12,208 bases of DNA. It comes from Acidobacteriota bacterium (lineage in GTDB: Bacteria; Acidobacteriota; Terriglobia; Terriglobales; Acidobacteriaceae). Of this stretch, positions 1 through 8,018 are shown in pieces; the first letter of the stretch is position 1, and each line of letters begins with the position of its first letter. The notes beneath the pieces were generated by a model. That model had not been told where the DNA came from, ran no database searches, and was given only the letters and a program-made list of their open reading frames with translations. The DNA lies in contig JAKAAZ010000096.1 in NCBI GenBank assembly GCA_021802085.1, forward strand, positions 1 through 12,208. The letters run 5' to 3'. A program made the position numbers and the translations under genes.

Positions 1-3000
1 GGTCCACTGGGTGACAAGGGAGTGGCGAAGCGGTGGAAGAAGAGATATATCATTCGGCGGCACCGGCACCGGCTGATCCAACTTGGAGTCCAGAACATAA
101 ACGGTTGTATCTTCAAAAGTTGGTTGAACGACGAGATTGGACAGTAAGCTCAACGTGGAATTTACTCTGTATCCCTCGTTCGCTCCGGCTTGGAGAAGAT
201 CCTGCTCCGCGGTTTGATCTTCGCCCGCGGCGCTTGCCGCTTGCGCGAATGCGGTAAGTGCCTGCGCGCCCTGATGTTGCTGCTCATAGACAGCGGCCTG
301 CGCCAGCAGATACTGGTAATTCGCTCCGCTGTCCTCGGCATCGACAGCCGAAAGCTCGGCAGCGGCCATCCTTGTCTCTCCCAGCGCGAGGTAGGTGTCG
401 GCAAGTCCGATTCGCACCGAGATATCGGGCGCACCAGCCGCCTCGGCGCGTCCAAGGTACGTTACGGACAGTCGGTATTCATGCAGTTGTCGGAATATGT
501 CGGCCGTCTCAATGAATTCGTTGCCGGTAGGCGGCGCAGTTTCTCCTGCCTCCGCCTCCATCATGGCCAGCGCGACCTGTCGCTCCGCGTCGTCTGCTTG
601 GTCCTGCTGTGCCATGAGATTGGCAATGGCGAGACGCGTGCCGACGCGATCGCTATGGGGGAATGTCAGTGCTTTCCGAAAGCGCGCCATTGCGGCTTTC
701 TGGTCGCCGAGCGTGCTGAAGGCCTGCCCCGTCGCAACGAATATCTCGCTTTGCTCGGATTGCGAACTGGCCGCGACGGCCGGGATTTGCTGGGCATGCT
801 GCTCTGCCAACTGAACGTATCGCAGCGTTTGCTCTCGGTCCTGCAGGTGTGCATAAGAGCGTGCGAGTAATGCGTACACGCTTGCATTGTCGGGAGCGAG
901 TTTTTTCGCGATCTGCAACTGCTCGACTGCCGCGTGATAGCGCCGCTCGGCAAACAGCGTGTCTCCCAGCCCAAGATACAGGGCTCCATCGTCGGGAGCG
1001 AACTTCAAGGCCGCATGATATTCGTCGGCGGCTTTCGTCAACATGCCTTCTCGCCCATACGCCGTCGCCCGAATCGCGTGGACCAACTGAGAGTCGCCCA
1101 TGTTCTTTTCTGCCAGTTGCGATTCACGCACGGCAGCCTGAGCTTTACCCAGATCGAGGTCCGCATACGCCAGTCCCAGATGTGCCTGGCCGTCGCTTGG
1201 CTCCAGCTTGAGGGCCGATTCGAAGTCTGCCGCTGCTGCCTCGGGTTTGTGAAGATCGTTGAGTACATAGCCGCGGTTTACGTATGCAGTGGCAACATCG
1301 GGATTGCGACGCAGCGCTTCGCTGAAGTCCACAAGTGCTCGATCAAGGTCTCCATTATGCTTGTCGACATAGCCGGCCAATAGTGGAATAGCAGCGTCTT
1401 GAGGGAATACTTTGTAGTATTGCGAGGTTAGCCTGGCCAACTCGTTGTATTGACCGAGTTGAAGCAGATCGTAGCCAAGATAGACCACGACATCTCTGTC
1501 GTTCGGAAGGACCTTGATCGCTCGATGGCCAACGTCGGCAGATTCCCGATAATGGCCTTGCAGGCGCAGATATCTCTCCCTTTGTTTCAACACTTGGGGG
1601 TCTTGCCGCATCTCGCTTGAGGCGTGGCTGAACCACGTTTCGGCTAGCTCCAGTTTCTGCGCTTCAATAGCTGCATTCATCCCTCCAGCCACAACCAATG
1701 CATTGTGCGGAGCTAGCGCATAGGCCTTACGGTAGGACGCTTCCGCTCTCCTGAACTCGCGGTGAGCGGTGTACATGTCTCCTAATGCGAGATACGGCAC
1801 GTACAAGGACGGGTAGGCTTTCGCCAGGCGCTCAAAATATTCTCTCGCTTCCGCGTCGCGGCCCACTGTTCGTGACGCATAACCGAGTGAAGTGAGCGCA
1901 TATCGATTGCTCGGATCGATCGAAAGAATCTGTTTGTAGGCTGTGATCGCGTCGTCTGTGCGTCCGAGTTTCACGAGCAGATCTCCATCGAGCTGCAAAT
2001 TATTGGGATCGTGCGGGCTAATCGCGAGCGCTTCCTTCATATCGTTCAGGGCACCGTCGAGGTTGCCGGCGCTCATCCCGATCAGAGCCCGCAGTCGTAG
2101 AAACTGGACTCTGTCGGATCCATGCTCGTTGAGCGCATCGATTTCGCTCTGAGCAATGTTGAGCTGCTGTTGGGCGCCAGTGGCATCGTTGGTGTTTCGA
2201 TACTGTTCCATCAAATCGACGTGGAGTTGGATGCCATACAGTGGACCCTCAGCCGGACTTGCCGGTAGATGGGCCAGGGCGGTCTTGTATTCCTGTTCGG
2301 CGACGTTCGCCCGGTCCTGCAACTGCGCGATTTCTCCCCGAATTGCGTGCAGGCGGTAATAATCGGCATCGAGTCTTGCAGCACGCTGCAGAAAAGGGTC
2401 CGCATCGTGGATTGAACCTGCAGCGATCTCGGCCTGCGCCGCAGAAAGCTGCAAATCCATGTTTGTAGGCAATGCATTGGCGGCTTCGGTGTAGAGTTTG
2501 GCAGCGTCCTGTGGCTTGCCATCAAGCTGATAAGTGTATGCGAGCTCAGCCTTTACATCTGGTTGAGGGTTGCGGATCGACTGGAGCGCGGCGATCGCTT
2601 CGGGGTAATTTCCAACCTGTCGGTAATACCCCGCCAACGATCGTTGCACGTCGGGATTGTTCGGCGCGCGCCGCTTGGCTAGCTCGAGATAGTGGTTTGC
2701 CATATCCATTTGCTTCAGGTGTTCGTATGTAATCGCCAGCAGCAACTCGGAACGCGCGTCGGGTTGCATGCGTTCCGCTCTGATCAGCCAATCGAGTGCG
2801 GCAGTGTAATCCCCAGACTCCATGTAGAGGTTTCCCAGCAGCAGGGTATCGTCTCTGCGCTGTGGATTGGACGCGATCACCTGTTTCAGAAGATGCTCGG
2901 CCTCGTCGATTCTGCCCATGATGCTGTAGGTCTGGGCAAGTCCGGAAAGGCCTTCCAAGGATGATGGACTCAGACGAAGACCTCGATTGTAGGCATCGGT

Positions 3001-3300
3001 CGATAGCTGAAAATTGCTATCGAGGCGGGCAGCGTAGCCCAGCAGGAACCACAATTGGGCATTGTCTGGCGCAGCCTGCGCAGCTCTCTTCGCGTAATCG
3101 ACGGCGAGTGCGTGATTGCCCTGTCGGAGAGCCAACTCCGCGGCATTTGCTAGACGAGCGTTTTGAATGTTCGATCCCCAACCCAGCGGCTGACCGGAAG
3201 TCTGTGATTGACCGGTCTTTTTCTGAGGCTGCGCGGAAGGGGTCGACCCCACCGTGTAGGTCTGCGCATAGACGGAGCAGGCAAGCGCGATTACGAGCAT
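1..3300 (-). CDS. Giant exported tetratricopeptide-repeat protein (3' end beyond window)
   Basis: Reading the minus strand from the ATG at 3300 to the left edge gives 1100 uninterrupted codons with no stop, so the gene continues outside the window. The protein begins with a hydrophobic stretch (MLVIALACSVYAQT) that looks like the core and cleavage site of a signal peptide. From about residue 35 to about 1040 it is a near-continuous array of TPR units. Helix pairs of the form LG..y...G...eA...y..AL.l.P.n recur, for example near residues 60-200, 390-520 and 700-860. The last ~55 residues (Pro-rich, VPVPPNDISLLPP) are not TPR and may lead into another domain. Alternative in-frame starts upstream are TTG at 3321, which would supply a basic N-terminus (MKTAYVP), and TTG at 3342, preceded by GGTGA; the frame is first blocked by a TAG near 3400. 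Large exported TPR arrays of this type occur in exopolysaccharide export proteins (BcsC and PgaA scaffolds), but that specific role is inference. The gene is divergent from the envelope operon to its right. Confidence 0.93.
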   Translation of the reverse strand, partial: MLVIALACSVYAQTYTVGSTPSAQPQKKTGQSQTSGQPLGWGSNIQNARLANAAELALRQGNHALAVDYAKRAAQAAPDNAQLWFLLGYAARLDSNFQLSTDAYNRGLRLSPSSLEGLSGLAQTYSIMGRIDEAEHLLKQVIASNPQRRDDTLLLGNLYMESGDYTAALDWLIRAERMQPDARSELLLAITYEHLKQMDMANHYLELAKRRAPNNPDVQRSLAGYYRQVGNYPEAIAALQSIRNPQPDVKAELAYTYQLDGKPQDAAKLYTEAANALPTNMDLQLSAAQAEIAAGSIHDADPFLQRAARLDADYYRLHAIRGEIAQLQDRANVAEQEYKTALAHLPASPAEGPLYGIQLHVDLMEQYRNTNDATGAQQQLNIAQSEIDALNEHGSDRVQFLRLRALIGMSAGNLDGALNDMKEALAISPHDPNNLQLDGDLLVKLGRTDDAITAYKQILSIDPSNRYALTSLGYASRTVGRDAEAREYFERLAKAYPSLYVPYLALGDMYTAHREFRRAEASYRKAYALAPHNALVVAGGMNAAIEAQKLELAETWFSHASSEMRQDPQVLKQRERYLRLQGHYRESADVGHRAIKVLPNDRDVVVYLGYDLLQLGQYNELARLTSQYYKVFPQDAAIPLLAGYVDKHNGDLDRALVDFSEALRRNPDVATAYVNRGYVLNDLHKPEAAAADFESALKLEPSDGQAHLGLAYADLDLGKAQAAVRESQLAEKNMGDSQLVHAIRATAYGREGMLTKAADEYHAALKFAPDDGALYLGLGDTLFAERRYHAAVEQLQIAKKLAPDNASVYALLARSYAHLQDREQTLRYVQLAEQHAQQIPAVAASSQSEQSEIFVATGQAFSTLGDQKAAMARFRKALTFPHSDRVGTRLAIANLMAQQDQADDAERQVALAMMEAEAGETAPPTGNEFIETADIFRQLHEYRLSVTYLGRAEAAGAPDISVRIGLADTYLALGETRMAAAELSAVDAEDSGANYQYLLAQAAVYEQQHQGAQALTAFAQAASAAGEDQTAEQDLLQAGANEGYRVNSTLSLLSNLVVQPTFEDTTVYVLDSKLDQPVPVPPNDISLLPPLRHSLVTQWT

Positions 3301-3341
3301 CGGCACATAGGCAGTCTTCAAATTGCCAGGTGGAGCAATCA

Positions 3342-5267
3342 ATGGGTCACCGAAATATCTTTCAGGTAATTCAAATGGGCTTAGATTCCGAAAGTGTTTC
3401 TAGCGTTGGCTGCGGCTGCGAAAGTGCGCGACCGCTCCGCGTCGGGCAACCACCCCGGGCGATGCTGAATCCAAGTGTTTTACGCGAGAATCCAGAGCCG
3501 ATTGAAAGGGACAATGTGGAGAGAACGGAGTCAGTCGCAGCGTCATCACGGCCCATACCGCTGAGCTTCATCCTTATGGCGGCATTGGCGGTGCATCTGC
3601 CGCTGATGCTTATTCGATTGCCGCTGAACTCCTACGACGCGAATTTTCATATCTTTTTCGCATCGCACTACGTTCACCATTGGTTCAATCCGTGGAACAC
3701 CAAGTGGTATGCGGGGTTTTCCCAGACTACCTATCCCCCGTTGCCGCAGCAGTGGGTAGCGCTGATATCTCACATCACCGGTTTGGACATGGCATATATG
3801 GCGGTGCAATTAGCCGCGATATTGCTTCTCGTGGTGGGGGTTTATCGATTTTCTCTGCTTTGGGTGAGTCCGCGCGCTGCATCGTTGGCGGCGCTTGCGA
3901 GTGTATTTCTCGGTTCGGAAAGCTTCCTTGTCTATTCCGCCGGACAGTTGGCCACCACATCGGCTGCGCCAATTTATTTGAACGCTCTGCCCTACATGTT
4001 TGAATGGGTCCGGCATGGCAAGTGGCGATCCTTCCTTAAAGCCAGCGTGCTTTTCACCGCGGCGGCCGCCGCCCACCATGCCACCCTGCTGTTCGGCTCG
4101 TTTTTCTTTGCAGTGCCTATCCTCGCGCTGGTGATGCTGGATCGCCAGGATGGAGAGCGCACGCCAGTGCCGGCTTTCCTGCTTCGCACTGTGGCTATTG
4201 CGGTGGTGGTGGGCGTGGCGATCGCAGTTGTGCTCCTCCCGTTCTGGATTGCATTGATTCATTATCCGGTCACGCAGGCTCCGATTCCGCATCCAAGCCG
4301 GGCAAATTACATTTTGAGTCCCGCGTGGGGCTTAAATTATTTCGTCGTTCCTTACGGGGCGTTGATATTGGCTCTGCCATTCATCGTGCTTCGTGGGTCG
4401 ACGGTCGTTCGACTGCGCCCGCTGCTCCTGGGTTTCTGGGTGGCATTTCTGATAGGACTCGGCGGGACGACTCCCGTGGGGCATCTGCTGCTGGGCCGTG
4501 CCTTTGAAGTGCTGACCATGGAGCGCTTCAGCTATTGGGCCACGTTGCTGGCGCTGCCCATTGTGGGCCTTCTCGCCGCGGAACTCATCGAGCGATTCCG
4601 GATGCGGGCAATCATCGGCCTAACTCTGGCGGCGGCTTTTACGTGCGCATTCGCAGTGGCCTGGGTAACGATTCGACCGGCGGGTGGCGAAGATGTCAAA
4701 GTGGCCTCGGTTGCCGCGTGGCTCAATCGCGACGGCCATGATAACTATCGCTATGTCACGTTGGGATTTGGCAACAAGATATCCCGGCTGGCAGTTCTGA
4801 CAGACGCTGGCAGCGTCGACGGCGAATGGAATTCCGGACGCAGGCTGCCGGAACTGACTCGCAACGGCGCGGGTTCACTCACCAGTTCAAAATACTTTGG
4901 ACAGGCAGGATTGGATGCGTTGCGCGCTATTCTGCGGCACGCAGACGGGTACGGATTGAAATGGGTATTCGTTCGGGATCCATACTACGATCCGCTGCTG
5001 CAATTTGCTGGATGGCGTCAGGTGGATGAACTTGAAAACCAGACCATTACCGTGTGGGGTAAAGACGGGGTACCGCCGGCGATGCCGGTGAACGCGCCAC
5101 AAATACCTCCTCACTGGCAAGGCATCCTGTGGGGCACACTCCCGTTCGGGAGCAGTATTCTGGCCATCCTGGTCGTCTTGATCCCAGCGAAGCGGCGACG
5201 CGGAGATGAAGGGGAATCTTCTTCCGATAGGCAGGAAAATCTCGTACGGGGGGAACTCGTCTCGTGA
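3342..5267 (+). CDS. Polytopic membrane protein, GT-C-like / PTPS_related type
   Basis: With the ATG at 3342 the protein has 641 residues. That start has a good ribosome site (AGGTGGAG, about 6 nt upstream). Weaker alternatives are ATG 3375, ATG 3462 and GTG 3516; the last has AAAGGGA upstream and would leave room for a promoter. The frame stays open back to 2961, but that part is antisense to the TPR gene and is not credible protein. The first membrane helix is near residues 70-92 and is followed by a periplasmic loop with D99 and H103 in the context YDANFH, a PWNTKWY segment, and YPPL at 131-134. Many hydrophobic helices follow to about residue 445. A soluble, presumably periplasmic domain spans about 450-590, and one last helix with a basic cytoplasmic tail (AKRRRGDEGE) ends the protein. 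An acidic residue in the first outer loop is the hallmark of GT-C glycosyltransferases that use lipid-linked sugars. The family assignment (PTPS_related, membrane-embedded) is from memory of the loop pattern. The enzymatic role is inferred. Confidence 0.85.
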   Translation: MGHRNIFQVIQMGLDSESVSSVGCGCESARPLRVGQPPRAMLNPSVLRENPEPIERDNVERTESVAASSRPIPLSFILMAALAVHLPLMLIRLPLNSYDANFHIFFASHYVHHWFNPWNTKWYAGFSQTTYPPLPQQWVALISHITGLDMAYMAVQLAAILLLVVGVYRFSLLWVSPRAASLAALASVFLGSESFLVYSAGQLATTSAAPIYLNALPYMFEWVRHGKWRSFLKASVLFTAAAAAHHATLLFGSFFFAVPILALVMLDRQDGERTPVPAFLLRTVAIAVVVGVAIAVVLLPFWIALIHYPVTQAPIPHPSRANYILSPAWGLNYFVVPYGALILALPFIVLRGSTVVRLRPLLLGFWVAFLIGLGGTTPVGHLLLGRAFEVLTMERFSYWATLLALPIVGLLAAELIERFRMRAIIGLTLAAAFTCAFAVAWVTIRPAGGEDVKVASVAAWLNRDGHDNYRYVTLGFGNKISRLAVLTDAGSVDGEWNSGRRLPELTRNGAGSLTSSKYFGQAGLDALRAILRHADGYGLKWVFVRDPYYDPLLQFAGWRQVDELENQTITVWGKDGVPPAMPVNAPQIPPHWQGILWGTLPFGSSILAILVVLIPAKRRRGDEGESSSDRQENLVRGELVS

Positions 5268-6391
5268 ACAGGGGACATCTACTCGCTGCCTTCATCGGTG
5301 TCTCGACTGCGGCTTTCATCGCGATAGGAACTCTCCGGCCAGGACCATCTGCAGCTGAGTACTCTGGCGGAAAGAGCTTGCTTCGTCCGTCCTCCACGCC
5401 GCAAGCGGCAGTTGAGAACCTGGGCGACAAAATCCGCCTGCAAGCCTGGGGAAATGCTTATGCCAGCTTGGACAACAAGGCTCAATTCACCGAATCGGAC
5501 TTTGAGCACGATCTAACCGGCTATCACCTGAGCCTTCGGACCTATGCCACACTGGAGAGCTTCGAGGTGCGGCCGTTGCATGCCTCCAACAACGAAGCAG
5601 AAGTCCAGTTGCGGATACATTGGTCTTCAGTGGTTGGTCCTTTCACTGACACGCGGAACCTGCGAGTGGTGAGAAACGGAGATCGCTGGAACGTGGATTG
5701 GCCTCTAGTGAAGAGGTCAGTCGTGCCGCCGCAGGTCATTGCAGTGAACTACCTTCGCTGGGATGTGATCTACCGCGGCTCAGGAGACGACTGGGGAGTA
5801 CAGGACGTGGAAGCGCCTCACGTGCGCATTGTGGACATGCACCCAGTGCAGCGCGCCGAAGGGGTGGTCGTACTGGGGGAACTTCTAAATGAAGACGTTG
5901 TGCCCGCTTATGTTTCGGTCAGGGCGACCCTGCAGTCAAAGAATGGATCGCCGATCGCCAGTGAAGGCAGCTTCGACAGAATCTCTCACATTTTGTTGCC
6001 AAAACAAGTGACGCCATTCCTCATTAATTTTCCAGATGCAAATTTGTCCGATGTCGGCAGCATTCGGATGGAGCCTATGTCGAGCTTGGTGTCGGCCTCC
6101 GCAGACCCAGTAATCGAAATTGAGAATCAGCAATTGAATCCGGCGCCAGGAGCATCGGTGACCGGGCAACTCGTGAATCAAAGCGGCCAGGTAGTGAATA
6201 TCGCGCATGTTCTTGAAACCCTCTACGACAAAACCGGCCAGGTAGTCTGGGTGGCGGACCAATATACTGATCGCGCACTCCTGCCCCAGACCCCAGTTCC
6301 GTTCGATATCCATATTCCTGAGGATCTCGCAAGGAAAGTCAGCAGTGAGCGCACGATTGCCTCGACCTATAGCGTCGGAGGTTTCCAGTGA
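5264..6391 (+). CDS. Exported NTF2-like protein with two FxLYD-like modules
   Basis: The gene starts at a GTG that shares GTGA with the preceding stop, and a GGGGGGAA purine run lies about 9 nt upstream, so the two genes are probably translationally coupled. The 375-residue product has an N-terminal hydrophobic segment (HLLAAFIGVSTAAFIAIG), either a signal peptide or a membrane anchor. Residues about 40-155 look like an NTF2-like domain: a helix with W..AyasLD, F...Y, then strands ending in GDRWNVDWPL. Such domains precede the catalytic part in some penicillin-binding proteins, but here no catalytic motif is visible. Two beta modules follow, about 195-260 (VVVLGELLNEDVVPAYVSVR) and about 297-355 (VTGQLVNQSGQVVNIAHVLE, then LYDKTGQVV). 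Both follow the FxLYD pattern, G.v.N.s followed by a strand and a D..G turn. Its role is probably protein-protein or envelope contact. No function is known from the sequence. Confidence 0.85.
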   Translation: MNRGHLLAAFIGVSTAAFIAIGTLRPGPSAAEYSGGKSLLRPSSTPQAAVENLGDKIRLQAWGNAYASLDNKAQFTESDFEHDLTGYHLSLRTYATLESFEVRPLHASNNEAEVQLRIHWSSVVGPFTDTRNLRVVRNGDRWNVDWPLVKRSVVPPQVIAVNYLRWDVIYRGSGDDWGVQDVEAPHVRIVDMHPVQRAEGVVVLGELLNEDVVPAYVSVRATLQSKNGSPIASEGSFDRISHILLPKQVTPFLINFPDANLSDVGSIRMEPMSSLVSASADPVIEIENQQLNPAPGASVTGQLVNQSGQVVNIAHVLETLYDKTGQVVWVADQYTDRALLPQTPVPFDIHIPEDLARKVSSERTIASTYSVGGFQ

Positions 6392-7260
6392 GGAGGAGAT
6401 TCGCATTTCTGATCTTCTGCATAGCTTTCGCCACGATGCAGCGGGCCCGTGCCGAAGGCGGGAGCATGAGTTTGAGCCCGCCCGGAACCGTGAAAGCCGG
6501 CAATGCGTTCGCGATTCAGACCACGGGTAGCGGGCAAGCGGTTCTATATATCGTTGGGCTAGGGCAGGTAATTGGGCGCGATGTGCAATTGGGAGAGACG
6601 ACGTTTTTTCCTGCTGGAGTTCTTTACAATGCGGGTCATTACGTTGCGATCCTGGTGGCGGGATCCAATACGGACAACACCGCGTTCGACGTGGTGCCTG
6701 CAAGTCGACCGGCAAGCCTGAGTTTTCTTGCAAGACCCTCTCGTCTATCAGTCGGCCTGCATGATGGCATCAGCGGTTGCGTGTATATCTTCGATGCCTA
6801 TCACAATTTAATCACTGCGCCCACATCGGTTTCCTTTAAACTATCGAACCCATCTGGAGCTGCACAGGAGCGCGCAGTGGTCGCGCATGATGGCGTCGCC
6901 TGGACAGAAGTGGACTCCACCGCCAAGGAAGGCATTGATAAATTTAAGGCTCAGGTAGACGAAGTTTCCAGCACGCGCGTCGTGGAACAAGTTCCGGGCG
7001 ATCCGTGCGGGTTGAAAATGAGTGCAACACAGTCAGGGAAAGATATTGAGTTGGCAACGACTCCGGTGCGCGACTGTAGCGGCAATGCGGTCCCAGACGG
7101 AACGATTGTGACTTTCACAGAGACCTACGGCGGCGACCAATCGACGGTAGACGTACCTCTCAAACGCGGAATTGCGCAGGTGGAAATGCCCGCTCACGAC
7201 GGAGCAACGATTTCCGTGGCGAGTGGAGTTGTGATGGGAAATGAGATTCACTGGCGATGA
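6388..7260 (+). CDS. Secreted protein with three Ig-like beta-sandwich modules
   Basis: The GTG start overlaps the upstream stop by 4 nt. The mature N-terminus follows a clear signal peptide, MRRRFAFLIFCIAFATMQ with cleavage near ARA-EG. The remaining residues divide into three beta-rich modules: about 28-100 (LSPPGTVKAGNAFAI..., ending FDVVP), about 103-198 (SLSFLARPSRLSVG with VYIFDAYHNLIT, as in bacterial Big_1/invasin-like repeats), and about 200-288 (VRDCSGNAVPDGTIVTFTE then VPLKRGIAQVEMP). The N.vpDGT.VtF signature in the third module is typical of bacterial Ig-like domains. Cysteines at the module 2/3 boundary (DPCGL, RDCSGN) could form a disulfide. There is no membrane anchor or sorting signal at the C-terminus, which ends in EIHWR. 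It is likely a periplasmic or surface partner of the products on either side. Ligand and activity are unknown. Confidence 0.85.
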   Translation: MRRRFAFLIFCIAFATMQRARAEGGSMSLSPPGTVKAGNAFAIQTTGSGQAVLYIVGLGQVIGRDVQLGETTFFPAGVLYNAGHYVAILVAGSNTDNTAFDVVPASRPASLSFLARPSRLSVGLHDGISGCVYIFDAYHNLITAPTSVSFKLSNPSGAAQERAVVAHDGVAWTEVDSTAKEGIDKFKAQVDEVSSTRVVEQVPGDPCGLKMSATQSGKDIELATTPVRDCSGNAVPDGTIVTFTETYGGDQSTVDVPLKRGIAQVEMPAHDGATISVASGVVMGNEIHWR

Positions 7261-7763
7261 TGACGAGCATCGGAAGCATGTTGGTCATTTTCTCGGTCTT
7301 GGTTGTTCCGGTCGCCGGGTGGGCCGAACAGGCGGCGGTGCGGGTGGAACCCTCGAACTTGCATGGGCCCCGGACGCTTCAGCAGGAGACCGCGACGGCG
7401 GTGATTCGCGATTATCTGCAATCCTGGCAAAGCTTGAGTAGCGCGCTTGAGCAGAACCGCGCAGAACTGCTCGATCAAGATTTTGTGGGAACCGCTAAAG
7501 ACAAATTGACGGGTACGATGCACGAGCAGGCCGCTCTCGGAATTCATACCCGCTATCGGGATCGGGCGCACGATCTCCAAATCGTCTTTTACTCACCGGA
7601 CGGGCTCTCCATTCAACTGATCGACAATGTCGAATATGATGAACAGATCTTCGAGCATGACAAGGCGCTGACCATGCAGCGGGTGCATGCACGCTACGTC
7701 GTGGTCTTGACCCCAACAGAAACGCGATGGAGAGTGCGAATCTTTCAGGCCGAGATCGAATGA
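7257..7763 (+). CDS. Small secreted protein, possibly NTF2-like
   Basis: The ATG shares ATGA with the preceding stop, which makes this the fourth gene of the overlapping set. The 168-residue product starts with a signal peptide (hydrophobic MLVIFSVLVVPVAGWA, cleavage near WAEQA). The mature part has a helix-rich start (ATAVIRDYLQSWQSLSSALE) and then strands: a D.QIVFYS strand, SIQLIDNVEYDEQI, RVHARYVVVLTP, and a closing RWRVRIFQAEIE. A helix followed by a curved sheet of this order fits an NTF2/SnoaL-like fold, as in the second gene of the unit, but no ligand residues can be assigned. It is probably a periplasmic accessory protein. After its stop there is no U-rich hairpin, so the 3' end of the transcript is uncertain. 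Confidence 0.82.
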   Translation: MMTSIGSMLVIFSVLVVPVAGWAEQAAVRVEPSNLHGPRTLQQETATAVIRDYLQSWQSLSSALEQNRAELLDQDFVGTAKDKLTGTMHEQAALGIHTRYRDRAHDLQIVFYSPDGLSIQLIDNVEYDEQIFEHDKALTMQRVHARYVVVLTPTETRWRVRIFQAEIE

Positions 7764-7862
7764 TAGGCAGGTTTCTAAAAATCGGATTCCTTCCTCCCCA
7801 AATCCCAATCCGGAACAAACGTGCGGCACGGGCCAATCTAAAGCATGTTGCAGAAAACGAAT

Positions 7863-7889
7863 CGACCAGTGTAGGCATCCTACTGGTTG
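7863..7889. other. Bulged hairpin in the 255-bp gap after the operon
   Basis: The outer arms are CGACCAG and CTGGTTG (one G-U pair) and the inner arms TAGG and CCTA close on a CAT loop, with a 2-nt TG bulge on the left side. That makes about 11 pairs. No T-run follows, so it does not look like a classical intrinsic terminator. It may stabilise the 3' end of the operon transcript or be a repeat element. Confidence 0.4.
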
Positions 7890-7951
7890 CTGTATGAATG
7901 TCAGATGAGTTCCAGAAGTAACTCGACCTCTTCAAAATCCGGCCGGCACCA

Positions 7952-7980
7952 TTGACGTTGCAAACAGTCGGGTAGCGAAT
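7952..7980 (+). promoter_or_regulatory. Possible sigma70-type promoter for the glycosyltransferase gene
   Basis: TTGACG at 7952-7957 matches the -35 consensus at five of six positions. A 17-nt spacer leads to GCGAAT at 7975-7980, which matches the -10 consensus only in its last three bases. It lies about 40 nt before the start codon. The placement makes sense because the gene follows a 255-bp gap, but the -10 box is weak. Confidence 0.25.
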
Positions 7981-8018
7981 AGGGTATTTCCGATTTGAAA
8001 TGATAATCCGGGGGCAAA

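Noticed and set aside
190..870. Plus-strand frame of 226 codons inside the TPR region
   Set aside because: It is a shadow of the TPR gene. Cys/Arg/Leu-rich translation without any fold pattern, while the opposite strand gives textbook TPR repeats.
2961..3341. Upstream extension of the membrane-protein frame (127 extra codons)
   Set aside because: It lies antisense to the TPR coding region, its translation is rich in Arg, Ser, Cys and Pro with no domain, and a good ribosome site is present at 3342.
5936..6733. Minus-strand frame of 265 codons across the FxLYD and Ig-like genes
   Set aside because: It is antisense to two well-supported overlapping genes, and its translation is rich in Arg, Cys, Trp and His with no recognisable domain.
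7783..7812. Possible terminator hairpin (CGGATT/AATCCG) after the four-gene operon
   Set aside because: The stem is only 6 bp with an 18-nt loop and no T-run.
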